Shown: in pieces, positions 35,151-48,500 of the stretch
Layout of the letters: the number at the start of each line of letters is the position of its first letter
Numbering within the stretch: the stretch's first letter is position 1
Assembly: GCA_002633005.1 (NCBI GenBank)
Contig: NMRA01000029.1
Span: 150,959 to 212,958 of the forward strand
Length of the DNA: 62,000 bases
Reading direction: 5' to 3'
Source: Phoronis australis
Taxonomy: Eukaryota > Phoronida > Phoronidae
Notes under the pieces: model-generated
What the model was told of the DNA's origin: nothing
Database searches by the model: none
Seen by the model: the letters and a program-made list of their open reading frames with translations, nothing else
Made by a program: the position numbers and the translations under genes

Positions 35151-36563
35151 TTGGAATACCCGGATGAGTGCCATATAACATTACCCATTTTTACAAACAT
35201 ACTAAAACAAAGCAAGTTTTCATACATTCGCGAGGTCCCATATAATTACCCCATATAGAAAGAGAGCCAGTCATTAGTTGTCCTTCCAACTCAATATCGA
35301 CTAGTATGTAGTTGAACGCATCCTCCCAAGGTTTGCTATGCGAACATCCTTAAAAGGATACCAAATCCGGTTTCCGTCAATTTACAGACATTATAAACGA
35401 CTTTCCCACCCACTGAATTTCCTGACGCAAAACAATGCTCTTCAACCTTCGACAACCCCCAAAAGTTCGGAAGAGAATTTGAAAACTCTTTTGTAAGTCT
35501 GCTAAACGGCAAGTGTTAGGCTTTTAGTGAATTACAAACCGACTGTGGGAAAAGACCAACCAACAAGAACCCTAATACTCATGTTTAGCTTATAAGATTT
35601 TCTACCCACACCTTTCAAAGTGAGTAAATCAGGTATTTCTAAACTTGAATTTTCAAAGAAAACTGAAAACACAAATACAATCTTAAAAACCTTGCCCACA
35701 ATTAAACCCATCCATCACATCCCTGCAAAATAATGCCCCTTTCAAAGACAAAAATACACAAGTGTTTTACGTATAGGCGGATTCGCCAAGGCTTTGCTTA
35801 TAGGTACAGGTAACCATTATATATGTGTACCCTAAGTCTTAATCTGTGTTTGCTGTGTGTGTGTGTGTCTCTTTTCATTTACGTAGTCAGGGTTAAATCC
35901 AATACACTTACAGGTCAACGCCCACCGTCTGGTAACAGATTAATTACGTTTCTCTCACACATTTTAGAAATTTGCTCCTTGCTTTCATTCAGGGTTTTAC
36001 CTACATGCCCATAGACATAGATGCAACCCATAGAGGAATATATGGTTGTCAATAATTGCGTATCCCTGTCAGATAAGGCTGTATCTGACTGCTGAGTTGA
36101 TCTGTGTTTAGCAATAAAACCATCGCTACAACTACAATCAGAAGGATGCTTCAGTAAAACTTATATTTGCCCATAAGATGTTGAACATAACATGTCTAAA
36201 CAAAACTAACCTTATACTTTATATAGCAACAGTGGAAAATAGCAAAATGAAAGCCACTCTAAGTTCGCCTTCGGTTATGAAATTGGTCTCAAACTGGAAA
36301 GGATTTTGAACATTAAAAAAACTGACAATTTGTTACTGGTTGAGTTCAGGCTGTTCAAGTGGGTTTGCCGCGATGTATCATTTTAAGCACTAAGGATAGT
36401 CTAAATGCATAACGCAAACACAGATATTACTTCTCATCTGAGTAAGGAAAAGCTTGAGATCAATTTCATATCGATAAGTTGTTTAAATCCAAATCTCCTT
36501 TCTTAGATGGAAGACTAGAAGAGATCAAGTTATCTATGAGCAGCTGAACCAATCTTCACGCAA

Positions 36564-39500
36564 TCACTTATTACCGAAAAACGCCATCTTGTTATTCAGA
36601 GGAGCCTTCTTAAATTTGTCCGACTTCATGTATGCGGCTATTGCTGGTAAAGCCTATAAACAAACAAATTAAAGTCAACATATAACTGCACAGGTAATCC
36701 AGTCAAGGCCATTTGCAAATGAAAGTCTAATACATATTATTTTGCAAAAAAGCTACACAAAACTTACTATAGAAGGGGTCGATGCCGGTGCAAGGCTAAA
36801 GACCAAAACCAAGGTGGAATTATACACTTGAGGATTTGTAGGACAAAATCAACATGTCTGTGCATATACCCAAATATCTCCAAATACTTTCAAATTGAAA
36901 AGCAAAATATTTCCTGCAAGTAGAAAGCCTTTAGAATTTGATTGTTGACTTTATAACAATATGCTATCAATTGAGTCACATGACCATGTTTTTTTGGCAA
37001 AATTTAGAAAAAAAGTTAAGATAAAATCGTAGCAAAACAACAGAATCAAAATTGGGACCAAATTTCATCTGAGACAGACAAGTCTTCAAGATGAAATCTC
37101 AAAAATGTGGTCACAATTGTCTAAATCATCATTTTGTTTTCCTTTTATGCAACTTTTGAGTGTGCCCATAAAAACTGTAGTCTCATTTTTGATAGCATCT
37201 TACGCAAAACTGGAACATTTTACAATCAATTTCTAATCATCATAGCATTTTGGAGAGCAGTTCATAAAGGATAGTGACTGAAATTTTCACGGGAATCTGA
37301 TTGGCCATTTTTAAGCTATGAGGTTCTGAAGTTCTCCCAATTTGGACATTTTCCCAGGGCCATGCATAAACTTTAACAATTATTAGCGGACTCCAAATTC
37401 AAACATTTGAGAATTTTGCTTTCTTAAAAGCACACACACCATGAGCTTCCAAACCCTGTACACATCCAGCTTACCTGAGACTAATAAACAGTATATACCT
37501 ACATAATGACTCTATAGTCAGCCTATGTCTCAGGAAGTTTTTTATTTTATAAGTGATATTTCACTTACTATAAAAGATATGTATAAAATATAACCTTGTA
37601 AGTCAATTTCTATACAACAATGAAGATAACAGTTCCAGTACATAAAAATTTGCCATTTCACTTGAGTAAGAATTGGCTTGAGCAAAAAATGACAGAAACG
37701 GGTTTTAAAAGTAATAAAACATTGATTCAAAATGTCCAACGCACAGTGTGTATGGCTCACTGCCTCACAAACTACGCAATTGTTAATTGCACATTTAGCA
37801 GCAGAAGGTCCCGGGCTCAAGATCCCGTTGGGGAAATAATCTTTTCGGACATACGTTTATAAGGTCATGTGACCTGCCCACAGATCACGTGCTGACCTGA
37901 CTTAAAAATGTTTGCGAAATAGCTGATATCATTATTTTTTCAATCTCTTAAATAGGTTGAAATACCTCTCAATGAGAAATACGCTAAACTGACCCACCAT
38001 GTGCATCACATACACTTCAGACACAAGAGATGATCATTACTTTGAACATTCCCACTAGATGGAGCAATGGTAGCCTCTAGAGGGTGCAAAGCAAGTCAGA
38101 AATGCTCTGTTCAATAGGAACACCTGCCACCTTTCACCAAGATTGTTCAAAGAGTTTGAAGGATAGCGATGTAGAAGACAAAACAACAGAAACACCACTA
38201 GGGTGCGCAACATTTGTTAAATCTATCCAAAACCATGCGGGTGTTGTTGCCTGTGTGATATGAACTTATCTGCCAAATTTCACGAATGTCCATCAGGGAA
38301 CATGGAAGATATCATGGCAAATACTAAGAAAAACAAAATTACCACTAGCCATCTCCGCATTATTCAAATATGTCCCAAATGATTCACGGCAGTTGTAATG
38401 TATTCAATAGAAACACATGCCAAATTTCCTGACGATCTGTCAAAGAAGTAGTAATGAGCCCAAAATGGAAAAATTAATATTTCCACATGAGGGCGCCTCA
38501 GCAAACAGACCCTTTCAATAATCGCCATTAGTCATGCACTTCCCAGAATGAAAACATGCCAATTTTAAGAGCAATCCTTAGAGTGAGTCAACAGCGACAC
38601 TCAAAAATGTAAAAACAGACACTAGTTGGCACAGAACACAGCCAATTCATCTGAAAATTAGAAGTCAGTGTCGTCACTTTAACAGATACCTATTTGCCAA
38701 ATTTCATGAAAATCTGTCAAGGAACTCTGGAAATAAAGAGGAGAATGTAAAAAAAATTACCACAAGGGGAAACAGAGGCAGTCCGATTTGTTCCAACGTT
38801 GTTACCATCTGCTGTCAATTTCATAGAAATGCACTGGCCAAATTTAACAAAGCTCCTGCAAGGGGTTCATGAGATATAGCTTATATGCAACAAAAAATGC
38901 CAATAGGAGGCACCACAGAAGTTGGGGGTCATGCAAACATCAACGTCGACCCTTCTTTTCCCAATAGGAACAAATATACCAATTTCCATCATCCTCAGGG
39001 TGGTTTAGCCCATGGAGGAGGATGCCAAAACACTCAAAAACAAGAGGTGCAGAATACATCAAATCCATACAAAAACAAGAAGGCATCGTTGTCTCTTCAA
39101 TGTGAGATACCTATATGCCAAATTTCCTGAAAATCTAGAAAGAACTAGAAAGATACAAAGGCAAACATAAAAACTAAAATTGCCAATAGGGAATACATAG
39201 GTAGTTGGATCCGGCCATCTGAAAATTCGCTTGCACCATCCAATCTACGACAGGAACATATCTTCAAAAATTCATGAACCTTCGTTCAAGGATTTTGGCG
39301 ATACAGCACTGGACACCCGATGGACAAGCAGACGGAAGGAAGAAGATGACGGCATAATGCACCCACGGTTAAATATGTAGGTGGATAAAAAGGCAGGATT
39401 CCTATTCAAGTTCAGTCGCACTCCAACTCACCTCGAATCGTTTGCAGAAGCCCTGCAGGTTAGGGAATGCATCGAGGCAGGATGGCTGCAGGTGTTTATG

Positions 39501-42500
39501 CTCATCAAACATCTCGTATAAGTGGAAGTCGCAAACAGTCACCTGTAAAGACCATGCTGTGCAAGAAACTTGAAAAGAAACAACCTCCAAATTTCGGTTT
39601 GCTAGAGCTTGTAACTGAACACCAATGAATAAATTTTTCTCATTACTGACACGTACCTACAGAGACCAAGTTATTCTGGGCAACACATAAAATTTTTGGT
39701 GTTTCTAAATACAAGTCCCATGTTGGAACTAATTTGCATACAACATAGGTGTCAAGGGGCACGCATAAACAGCATTAAAAAGTGGATTGCCAGTTGCGTA
39801 ATTTTAAGTAACATTATTACATGGCAAAGCCCCATTTTATCAAAAGAAGTACGCCTGCTCTTCGTTATTTCAACCTACACCCATGAACTCAAACCTTTAA
39901 AGGGATAATATTGGTGAAAAACGTGGAATTTAACTTCTGATATCAGCCTCAGTGTGGACTCGCAACCCTCCCAGTTGCAGTTTAATGCTCTGGTGGCAGT
40001 AAATGGTACTAAAGTGTATTTGACGGGCAAAGTCAGCGGCCTTGACTACAGCAAATGTGTGGCAAAATTACAAATTTGAAATGAAGTTAAAAAACAGATG
40101 ATTTTGTTGTTCTGTACAGCTATGGTCAAAGCTAAAAACTTCAAGAAGCCTGTACCTGCCCCATCCAAAAATCCCACAACTATGTCCTTCGGTCAAAAAG
40201 CGATGTACCTTTTAAGTTTTGTGCACATGAAGACAGCACTTACATTGTCTCCAGCGAAAAATGGCTTGTCACCCAAGAAGTCTGAGAAACCCTGAAGTTT
40301 TGGCTTGAGTGCCTCCAGGTAGCTGTCTTTCTCCTCATTCTGCAACACAAAGTCACTTTTACACAATCAAAGTAATTCCTAGAAATAGGCAGTATTGGCC
40401 ATCCCAAATTCAAGAATCACCCGAAAGACGGCAAAATTACCTGGCACTCTGTAGATTGAAAACACATTGTCCGAAATTTGAGAAATAAGGCGAACGCACA
40501 AATCGCCCTTGTCCCAAATTTCAGAATCAAGAACATTCAATTTTTGTGAAAGTTTTCAATTGTCCCGGATTCTAGGAACTGCCCAAATTGGAGAATTTTT
40601 ACTGTTATCTGTAACAAAATAAAGGCGATGACGTGTTTTTAATTCCTCACCAACAAACGGACAGAAATACATGAAAAGTAGCCAGTTTGAGACATGCACA
40701 TATACAAAGGATATCCATCTGCAGATAAAGGCCAGCACAGGCAGTCAGAGCTATGAGCAGCTGACTGCCTCAAAGTGTATAATTCCTTATCTTTGTGATT
40801 GCGTGGCCAAATTAGTTAGAAACACAACATATAGCGATATCCGTCTGCAGATAAAGGCCAGCACAGGCGGTCAGAGCTATGAGCAGCTGACTTCCTCAAA
40901 GTGTATAATTCCTTATCTCTGTCATTACTTGGCCAAATTAGTTAGAAACACAACATATAGCGATGATGTGAATACGAAGTAAGTTGAAAATTGTCAATTT
41001 TTTTATGAACAAGGTGTGTGGCGAAAATGCAAATCACTGAACTGTGTCCAGTAAGTACTGTGACGTGGTGCTGGGGAATAACACTGCATGATGCGAGCCA
41101 TGTGAGCCCGCAAGGTACCTCATTAGTGCAAAGGTTATTATTATCTTCATTCAAATATATACATATGGCCATAGGCCCAAAGCATAACATATACAAGACA
41201 GTACATTGTCAGGTGCGTTACAAACTGGATAATAAATTGTGACTCTTGAGAGCATGATGGACGAATTTTAGAAGCGAGGTATGTGGAGTTCTCATGAGAG
41301 ATTCAAGTTTAGATGTTGAGGGGAAATTACAAAAACGATCGCTTATTAAGTCCTTAATCCGAAGGTCTTGGTATGCACTGCAAATTAACACAACGTGATG
41401 TTCGTCCTCTACATGTTTCGTATTACATAACCTACACAACCTATTGTCATAGGGAATATTTGTGCGGCGACCTCTTTCCACTAGTAAGGAATGGTTTGAG
41501 CATCGCAATCGAGTCAGAGACTGGAGACAAACATGTGGGATACTAACTATTTCCAAAAACCATAATATTCAAGATCTTTCTGTACAAATAATAGAAAAAC
41601 TCCAACACCCCAGTACCCCTCACAGACTCAAAAGAGAACAATATTGGATAGACAAGCACAATACAATAGAACCTCATGGATTGAACATAAAAACTTCTTA
41701 AAATATGTCATTGAATTTTTTACGCAAAAATTTATCATATTCATTACATCATATCTTAAATGTCAATTGTCATATAGTGTTTGATTTTACTTTATTTCTG
41801 TTTCTGTTGACAAAGGATGTTATTACATCCGAAAATTTCAGTTGATCCATTCTTGTTGTTTTGTTTACCTATTTATATTCAACTATTTCTAAATAATTCA
41901 AGGGCATCCATACGCATCTGTAGATTTTTTTTTGTTTTCACATTTACAAGTTGTCAATGAATACAGCTGCTCTTTGTTTAGCGCAGATTATGTTAAAATA
42001 ACATTGTCGTTTAGTTCCTTCTATACATTAGCATAGTTAGGAGCATGCAAATAAATCTTTAATAGGTGAAAGTTACCTCATGTCATTAGTACCCGCACAC
42101 AGCATGGTAAAATGCTCTCAGTAAACAACGATAATATAGTTCCCGCGAATACAATGAGTGAAAGAGAATGCTGTGTTGTTGTCATGGGATCTCACACAAC
42201 AACTGCTAGCCACGAAAGTTAAGACACAACCATCACAAGAAAGAACTATCTCTTATTTCACTTACATATGTTTTGTAGCACAGATTCACAAAGCCGTTGC
42301 GCAGGTCCATACCTATCAGTAACATCATGTCGTTACGTACACGTTCCGTCTCCGTTTGACCCACTGGAAAAAATTTTAAGAAAGTTACACGTGACCAAGC
42401 TGTAATTAAAAGGACATGAAACCAGTTTTTTTTTCACCGAAAAATGGTTCTGTCACCTGTAGCTAATTGTACAATAATATTTGCTTACGTGGATCCCACA

Positions 42501-45500
42501 TTTTGAGAACCAGTTTTCTCTACTGAATAACAGGCACCATATTGGTTCTCAAAATCTGTAACCAATAGCGACCACGCTGAATGTCAGAATGGTGATTGCC
42601 CAACAGCTATCCACTGCTGGTGTACAACTCACTAAATTCCCATCTAAATTAGTATGGCCGATTAGTCATTCTGCCTGTTGCCATTGTCATAAACACGAAG
42701 TCGTAAGCAAAATCTTGAACCCTAATATGAAGTTAGCAGCATGTGTTGTATTGGTTATTTTTTCGACTGTTCAATCAATATTTTCATGAATTAGTTTTAG
42801 CCAACTAATGTGGTGTTAATTTCAACATAACATTTTGGTCAAAGCTAATTGGCAAAAAACACCAGAAAAATGATGACTGGCTTCGTATCCAAAGAAATGT
42901 TGTGGCTTAATACTCCAATATAAAGCCATAATTATAGTGAAATGTTCCTTCAGATTTCTTTAAAATTATTAAATATTACTTTTTGCCCAAAACACTTTGG
43001 CAACTGATGATTTTTACTTACAAAGGTTGAACTTCCTTCCAAGGTACAGGAAAATGGCGTTTGTTTCGGTGATTTTAATGTCCCCATCCATGAGATATGG
43101 TAACTGAAAGGAAAACAAAACGCTATTCGATTTTATCTGAAAAACATTTCTAGCTTAGTGTTGAGTATCAGATGACAGTATGTGACTGTTTCAATTCATT
43201 AAAACGACATTACTGCCTTTTTGGCATTACAGCGGCAAAAAACCTATCATAGAAGAAGCAAAATTTTGATCAAGACCATTTCCTGATATAAAATTAGTCT
43301 CAACTTTTTCCCTATTCAGATGAAAAAATTGACATAGTGACAAGCCAACTCACAGTGTCTGGTCTTAAACAAAAACAAACTGTCAATTCTTTCGAAGCAG
43401 CTTGGGAAAAACTCAGAATTTACCTCGTATATTGAGGAAAAAATTGTGAATGGATTTTTCATGATAAGTGTCTAAATCAAAAGTAATTTTGTTGACAGAA
43501 AACCGATGAATAGTACTAATTTTAAAGGTTGTGAGTAACTGCAAAAAGGTTGAAATTTAGCAAACTTTAGAACATGGCTGAGTAGATTTATATGAAAAAA
43601 TTAGAGGTTTGATTCATGCTCAGTCCTCCAAAACACTATTAGAAAATGTGCTCTCTTTTGCGTAATGTCCAAATGAAAACTGGGACTTTCAGCATTAAGA
43701 TGGTTTGCAGCAGTGAAAAAATAATTCAGATGACTGACAGTATTTTTGATATTTTATCTTAAATATTCATCAAAACAAATCTGGCCATGTTCTTTGTGCC
43801 CATTCTTTGCCATGAATGTTCCTTTGTTTTAGATAAAATTTCTTAAGTCATATTACCTAATCACAGTAAAGTTCACATAAGACAAATCAAAGTGAAGTAA
43901 AAATTTTACATGAGTATGGCAAAATACAACTTACCCGAAGGGTGGGAGTGCACGGACTTTGTCAGAGAATATCAAAAATCCGACTCAAAATGTGACGTAT
44001 GAGAATTTTACTGCAGGTATAAAATCAGGAATTTGATTGTGATGGGCGACACAGTTTTAATGAACTAACCTGGCATGAGTTCAGTGATCACAGGACATCA
44101 AAGATATTTTTTTTTTGGCCAATGATGTGGGTCATGATCCTAAAACCATCCTTTGGTACAACCAACACGTCCTTTCTAAATTAAGCACTCAACAAAACTT
44201 ACATTTGGGTACGGCAAGCCAAGAGATGACTTCACGTTAAACCATTCACTACGGTCCCAAACCTTCTTTGAATCTGAAAAATGAAAAAGGATCTCCTTTC
44301 ACACCTAGAAATGTCACACTAATGGTAAAACTCCCACTTACCACAGAATGACGAAACTAATGGATTCAAGTCTGAGGTGATACGGTATTAGTACATCAAA
44401 AAATATTTTCATCTAAGGACACAATATGGCAGACAAGTGATACATTTTAACTTGTGAAATATCTCAAGTGAAATCAATTTTAGAGCCCCAAGCAGCATGT
44501 TCTACGATCATTGAAAACCATTGTTTTAGTTTACATTTTGGGAGTAACCTTTTGCTTCGTATTTTTAATGGGCGAGTTGGCAAATCATTACCCGTAACAA
44601 AACTGCGGACAGTATGGGGTTCAATGATCGATAGTTTCAAAAGCAATACTTATCACCCCTAACGTGATTTATTACAATCCAATTTGAAGTGCGCAACCTA
44701 ATTAGAGCAATGGTAGCAATGCAGTGAGGCTTTGAAATGAAAAAATGGCGATGAGAGAGAGCAGAGCTGAGCAAGGTTTTGGAACAATCACTCAACTCTG
44801 AAACTAGCGACATCTACAGTAAAAATCCTCTAGCTTGGTGAAGTCTTTAAAATTTGGGACATGGAAATTTAAGCAAAAATTGAATTTTATGGATTCTGAA
44901 GATGACACAGTCGATTCTGGCATTCATCATTTCCCAAAGTTTGGTTTTCATCTAGGGGAATGATAGTTTTTCATGGACCATAGTTCTTGAATCTGGGACA
45001 GCCAATATTACCCATCTCTGTAATTTGGTAGCTAAATAATTTTTTTTCACTGCTAAAATTGGAGAATTTTACACTACCATTAAACACTTTTATCCGATCA
45101 CGTACAGTAAATTTCAAGCTCCCAGAGAAAATGTGGAACCCAATACTGTAATTTTGTGTTTGTCCTTACGGCATTTGAGGGTACCACCCTATTTGGCATT
45201 GTGGACTACCGAGTCTGAATTTGTTTCGCATACCTTGACCGTAATTCAAGAAAATACATAAATCGCCAATAATCCCTCGTTCCGTCAGAGAAAATAAATT
45301 TCGGTTAAAACTGGTCCTTCATTGCTATAAAAAAGGTCTCCACATGTTAATTACATGTACTCAAATGAGAAGTCTTTGTCTTCCAAAGAACTGAAAGTTC
45401 ATTAATACTCAAGACCATATTCAGCAAATATGACATGTGGTGACACGTCAGTAAATAGAGCCTGGTCTTGACCACTCTCCAAGTGACAATTCTTGCCAAA

Positions 45501-48500
45501 TTCACATTCTACAGGTCGCTTCCTAGCAGGTGTTACAGGTAAACTAAACTGAAGAATGATTCGGTTATGCACCAGGTGGAAGCACTATATTGAGCAACCT
45601 GAGGGGAAATTTTGTTTATGGTGATCAGTGAAAAAATTCTAGCAATAATATTTGCCGCAAATTGAAGAAAGTTTGAGCTGATTATTAAGGTGTGACAGAA
45701 CTTCTTCACCAGGTATCCACTAACACCTTGGCAAAGGCACAAGAGACTGTTATCTACAAGTACACATCAGGCAATGTTTACTAATATGATAATCTGGCAT
45801 ATTCACCAGCAACTACAGCCATTGATATGATAACTGATAAGGGCAAAGTCTGTGAGGGGGTTGTCCTTAATTTTGAGGTGCCCATGCTCTTATTTGTGTT
45901 TACATATAACTACAACTTAAGGCCTTTTGACATTAACTTAACTGCAGTCTGAGTGGAGCGTCGATGTTAAATGCGAAGTTAATTGAATCGTTCACACCAA
46001 CTTCAGTAGTTAACAGCATCAAAGTAATTGGTAGGTGACACTGTCCTCGTCGAAGTAATCGGAAGGTAGCACTAATGCATTCTGTTCGTGCTAAGGTTTT
46101 TTAATGTGACCATTCGAAAACATTTACGAGTGCTAATTGATATAAAACTTATATCTAATTTGATTGGACATAATTCAAGCAAAATTAATCTAAGCAACAA
46201 TTGGCAACGGCACAGCCCTTTAATTGTTGATGATAGCAGTCGGGTCCCTGGTAATAACTTCGATGAGACTGGAGTTGACCGTTCATATCTCACCACAGCG
46301 TCAATGCTAAATCCACTTGTTTACTGCAAAGCTAACGGGCGCCATTAACTTTGATCCAGGACCAAAGTTAACCGTTTATATAGACCCCAACTAGCCAAAA
46401 TGTCGACTCGTCGACGTTAGTGCAAAACAGCAAAAAGCAGCAAATTAGGCAATAGCCATTTAGGGAAGGGTGTGGGGTTGAGAACTAGTTTGATGCCTGT
46501 TATTCAGTGGAGAAAACTGAAGGACCCCTGTAGTGACCAACTGGAAAATCATGGAGCCTGACTGCCTTTACGGGTTGCACTAGGTAATTGCAAAACAACA
46601 TTTTCGAAATTTGCGCATATTGGGCAAAATTGAAGAAGAAGTTATCATAAATGACTTTAATTTCTAGGCTACATTATGAATGTGGATTTTTATAAAATTA
46701 ACCACCTTTTATGAACAGTTGCAACCAAGTTCTGAGCTTATCACCTCTGTTTATTATCACAACCACATTGTACAAATGAAGATAAGAAAAAGTAAAACTT
46801 CTCATAAATGTAATAAAATGAAATTCCACTTGTGTCCCAAACTGGAGAACATTAACCACACCCTTATCTGCAGTTGGCTTATGGCTGAAGATAATTTTAT
46901 GAACAGAGGGCAAATAAGGTTGTGTAAATAAGCCACTGTGAATCAGTAGTGGTCTAGGAATGCAATATATCTTCCATTAATCAGCAATGCATGACAGGTC
47001 GCAGATATACTTGAATCTATCTTGAAATAGGTAGAAATAGGAAGTGGAAACTAAATATTGGCTTGCACCTCAGCTCGTTTACAGGTAACTGCAATACTTG
47101 ACCTGTTTGAAAGAAGCGCAACCTGTTTGGAAACGGAAAAGGCCCCCTATTACTTACGATGTCTTCACGGCTTTTAATTACAACTGAAACTGGACAAAGG
47201 CTAGTGTTACTAAGTAACAAGGCAGGAAAATGTGCAGTTTATAAAGATACTGTAATTAGAATTACTGCTCTAATTGACAACATGTCACCATGCATTTCTG
47301 ACACGTTTGCTGACAATGACGTGCTTTCCACGCATTTGGGTTTTTCTATAGTGAAGAACACTGTAAAGCACTTCAACTGAAAGTTTGTTTTTTCAAAAGT
47401 CGCAGGTTTACTTAAACACAGGACAGGACCCTTAAGCCCTCGCTTTAAGGCCGAATGTTGGCTCAATTCCTCTCTCAAAAATANNNNNNNNNNNNNNNNN
47501 NNNNNNNNNNNNNNNNNNNNNNNNNNNNNNNNNNNNNNNNNNNNNNNNNNNNNNNNNNNNNNNNNNNNNNNNNNNNNNNNNNNNNNNNNNNNNNNNNNNN
47601 NNNNNNNNNNNNNNNNNNNNNNNNNNNNNNNNNNNNNNNNNNNNNNNNNNNNNNNNNNNNNNNNNNNNNNNNNNNNNNNNNNNNNNNNNNNNNNNNNNNN
47701 NNNNNNNNNNNNNNNNNNNNNNNNNNNNNNNNNNNNNNNNNNNNNNNNNNNNNNNNNNNNNNNNNNNNNNNNNNNNNNNNNNNNNNNNNNNNNNNNNNNN
47801 NNNNNNNNNNNNNNNNNNNNNNNNNNNNNNNNNNNNNNNNNNNNNNNNNNNNNNNNNNNNNNNNNNNNNNNNNNNNNNNNNNNNNNNNNNNNNNNNNNNN
47901 NNNNNNNNNNNNNNNNNNNNNNNNNNNNNNNNNNNNNNNNNNNNNNNNNNNNNNNNNNNNNNNNNNNNNNNNNNNNNNNNNNNNNNNNNNNNNNNNNNNN
48001 NNNNNNNNNNNNNNNNNNNNNNNNNNNNNNNNNNNNNNNNNNNNNNNNNNNNNNNNNNNNNNNNNNNNNNNNNNNNNNNNNNNNNNNNNNNNNNNNNNNN
48101 NNNNNNNNNNNNNNNNNNNNNNAGGGCAAGCAGACAGCACATACAATTCGTCGGGGAAGGTGAGATACGGAAGAAGTCACGTCAGCAGCCTTGCATCCTG
48201 GATGGAGTAAGCTGGGAAATGAGAGTAGATCTGGGAAGAAAGCTTGTGGTCCCGAGTATTGTGGAAACATCACTTCGGCCTGACATCATTCTGTGGTCGG
48301 ACATTCATCAATTTATAGTGATTATAGAGCTTACGGTGCCTTGGGAGGAAGGATGCGAAGAGGCCCATGAGAGGAAATTATCTAAGTATAACGAGCTGGC
48401 GGAGACATGTAGAGCTCGGGGCTGGCGAACTTGGTTGTTTCCTGTAGAGGTGGGATGTAGAGGATTCCCTGCAAGATCTGTATGGTGGTTGCTGGAGAAG

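Larger units (their letters stand above)
27571..36563. other. Repeat-rich intergenic region between BRPF and GST
   Basis: No conserved host gene recognised. The stretch holds a MITE at 27877-28031, palindromic TTAAACCTGGTTTAA-type repeats (28440-28500, 29856-30028, 30472-30683), GC-rich CAGGATTTTGAGTTNGGGGG blocks on both strands (28999-29040, 29800-29845), an assembly gap, a LINE 3' end, and modular repeat copies. From about 34.0 to 36.5 kb I see only AT-rich sequence with one family B repeat copy. Confidence 0.6.
40710..42060 (+). repeat. Dispersed repeat (AACACAACATATAGCG family), copy 2, with insertion
   Basis: Begins with a 126-bp tandem pair (40710-40835, 40836-40961), each unit running from GATATCCNTCTGCAGATAAA to AACACAACATATAGC. 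It continues as in 2470-2660 to CATTAGTGCAAAGGT near 41127, breaks, and resumes near 41912 with TTTTGTTTTCACATTTACA through TAGTTAGGAGCATGCAAATA. The intervening 785 bp or so is foreign (LINE and Penelope fragments). Confidence 0.75.

Noticed and set aside
47239-48273. Open frame of 344 codons across the second gap
   Set aside because: Made of N; only the plus-strand frame from the right edge of the gap has protein-like content.
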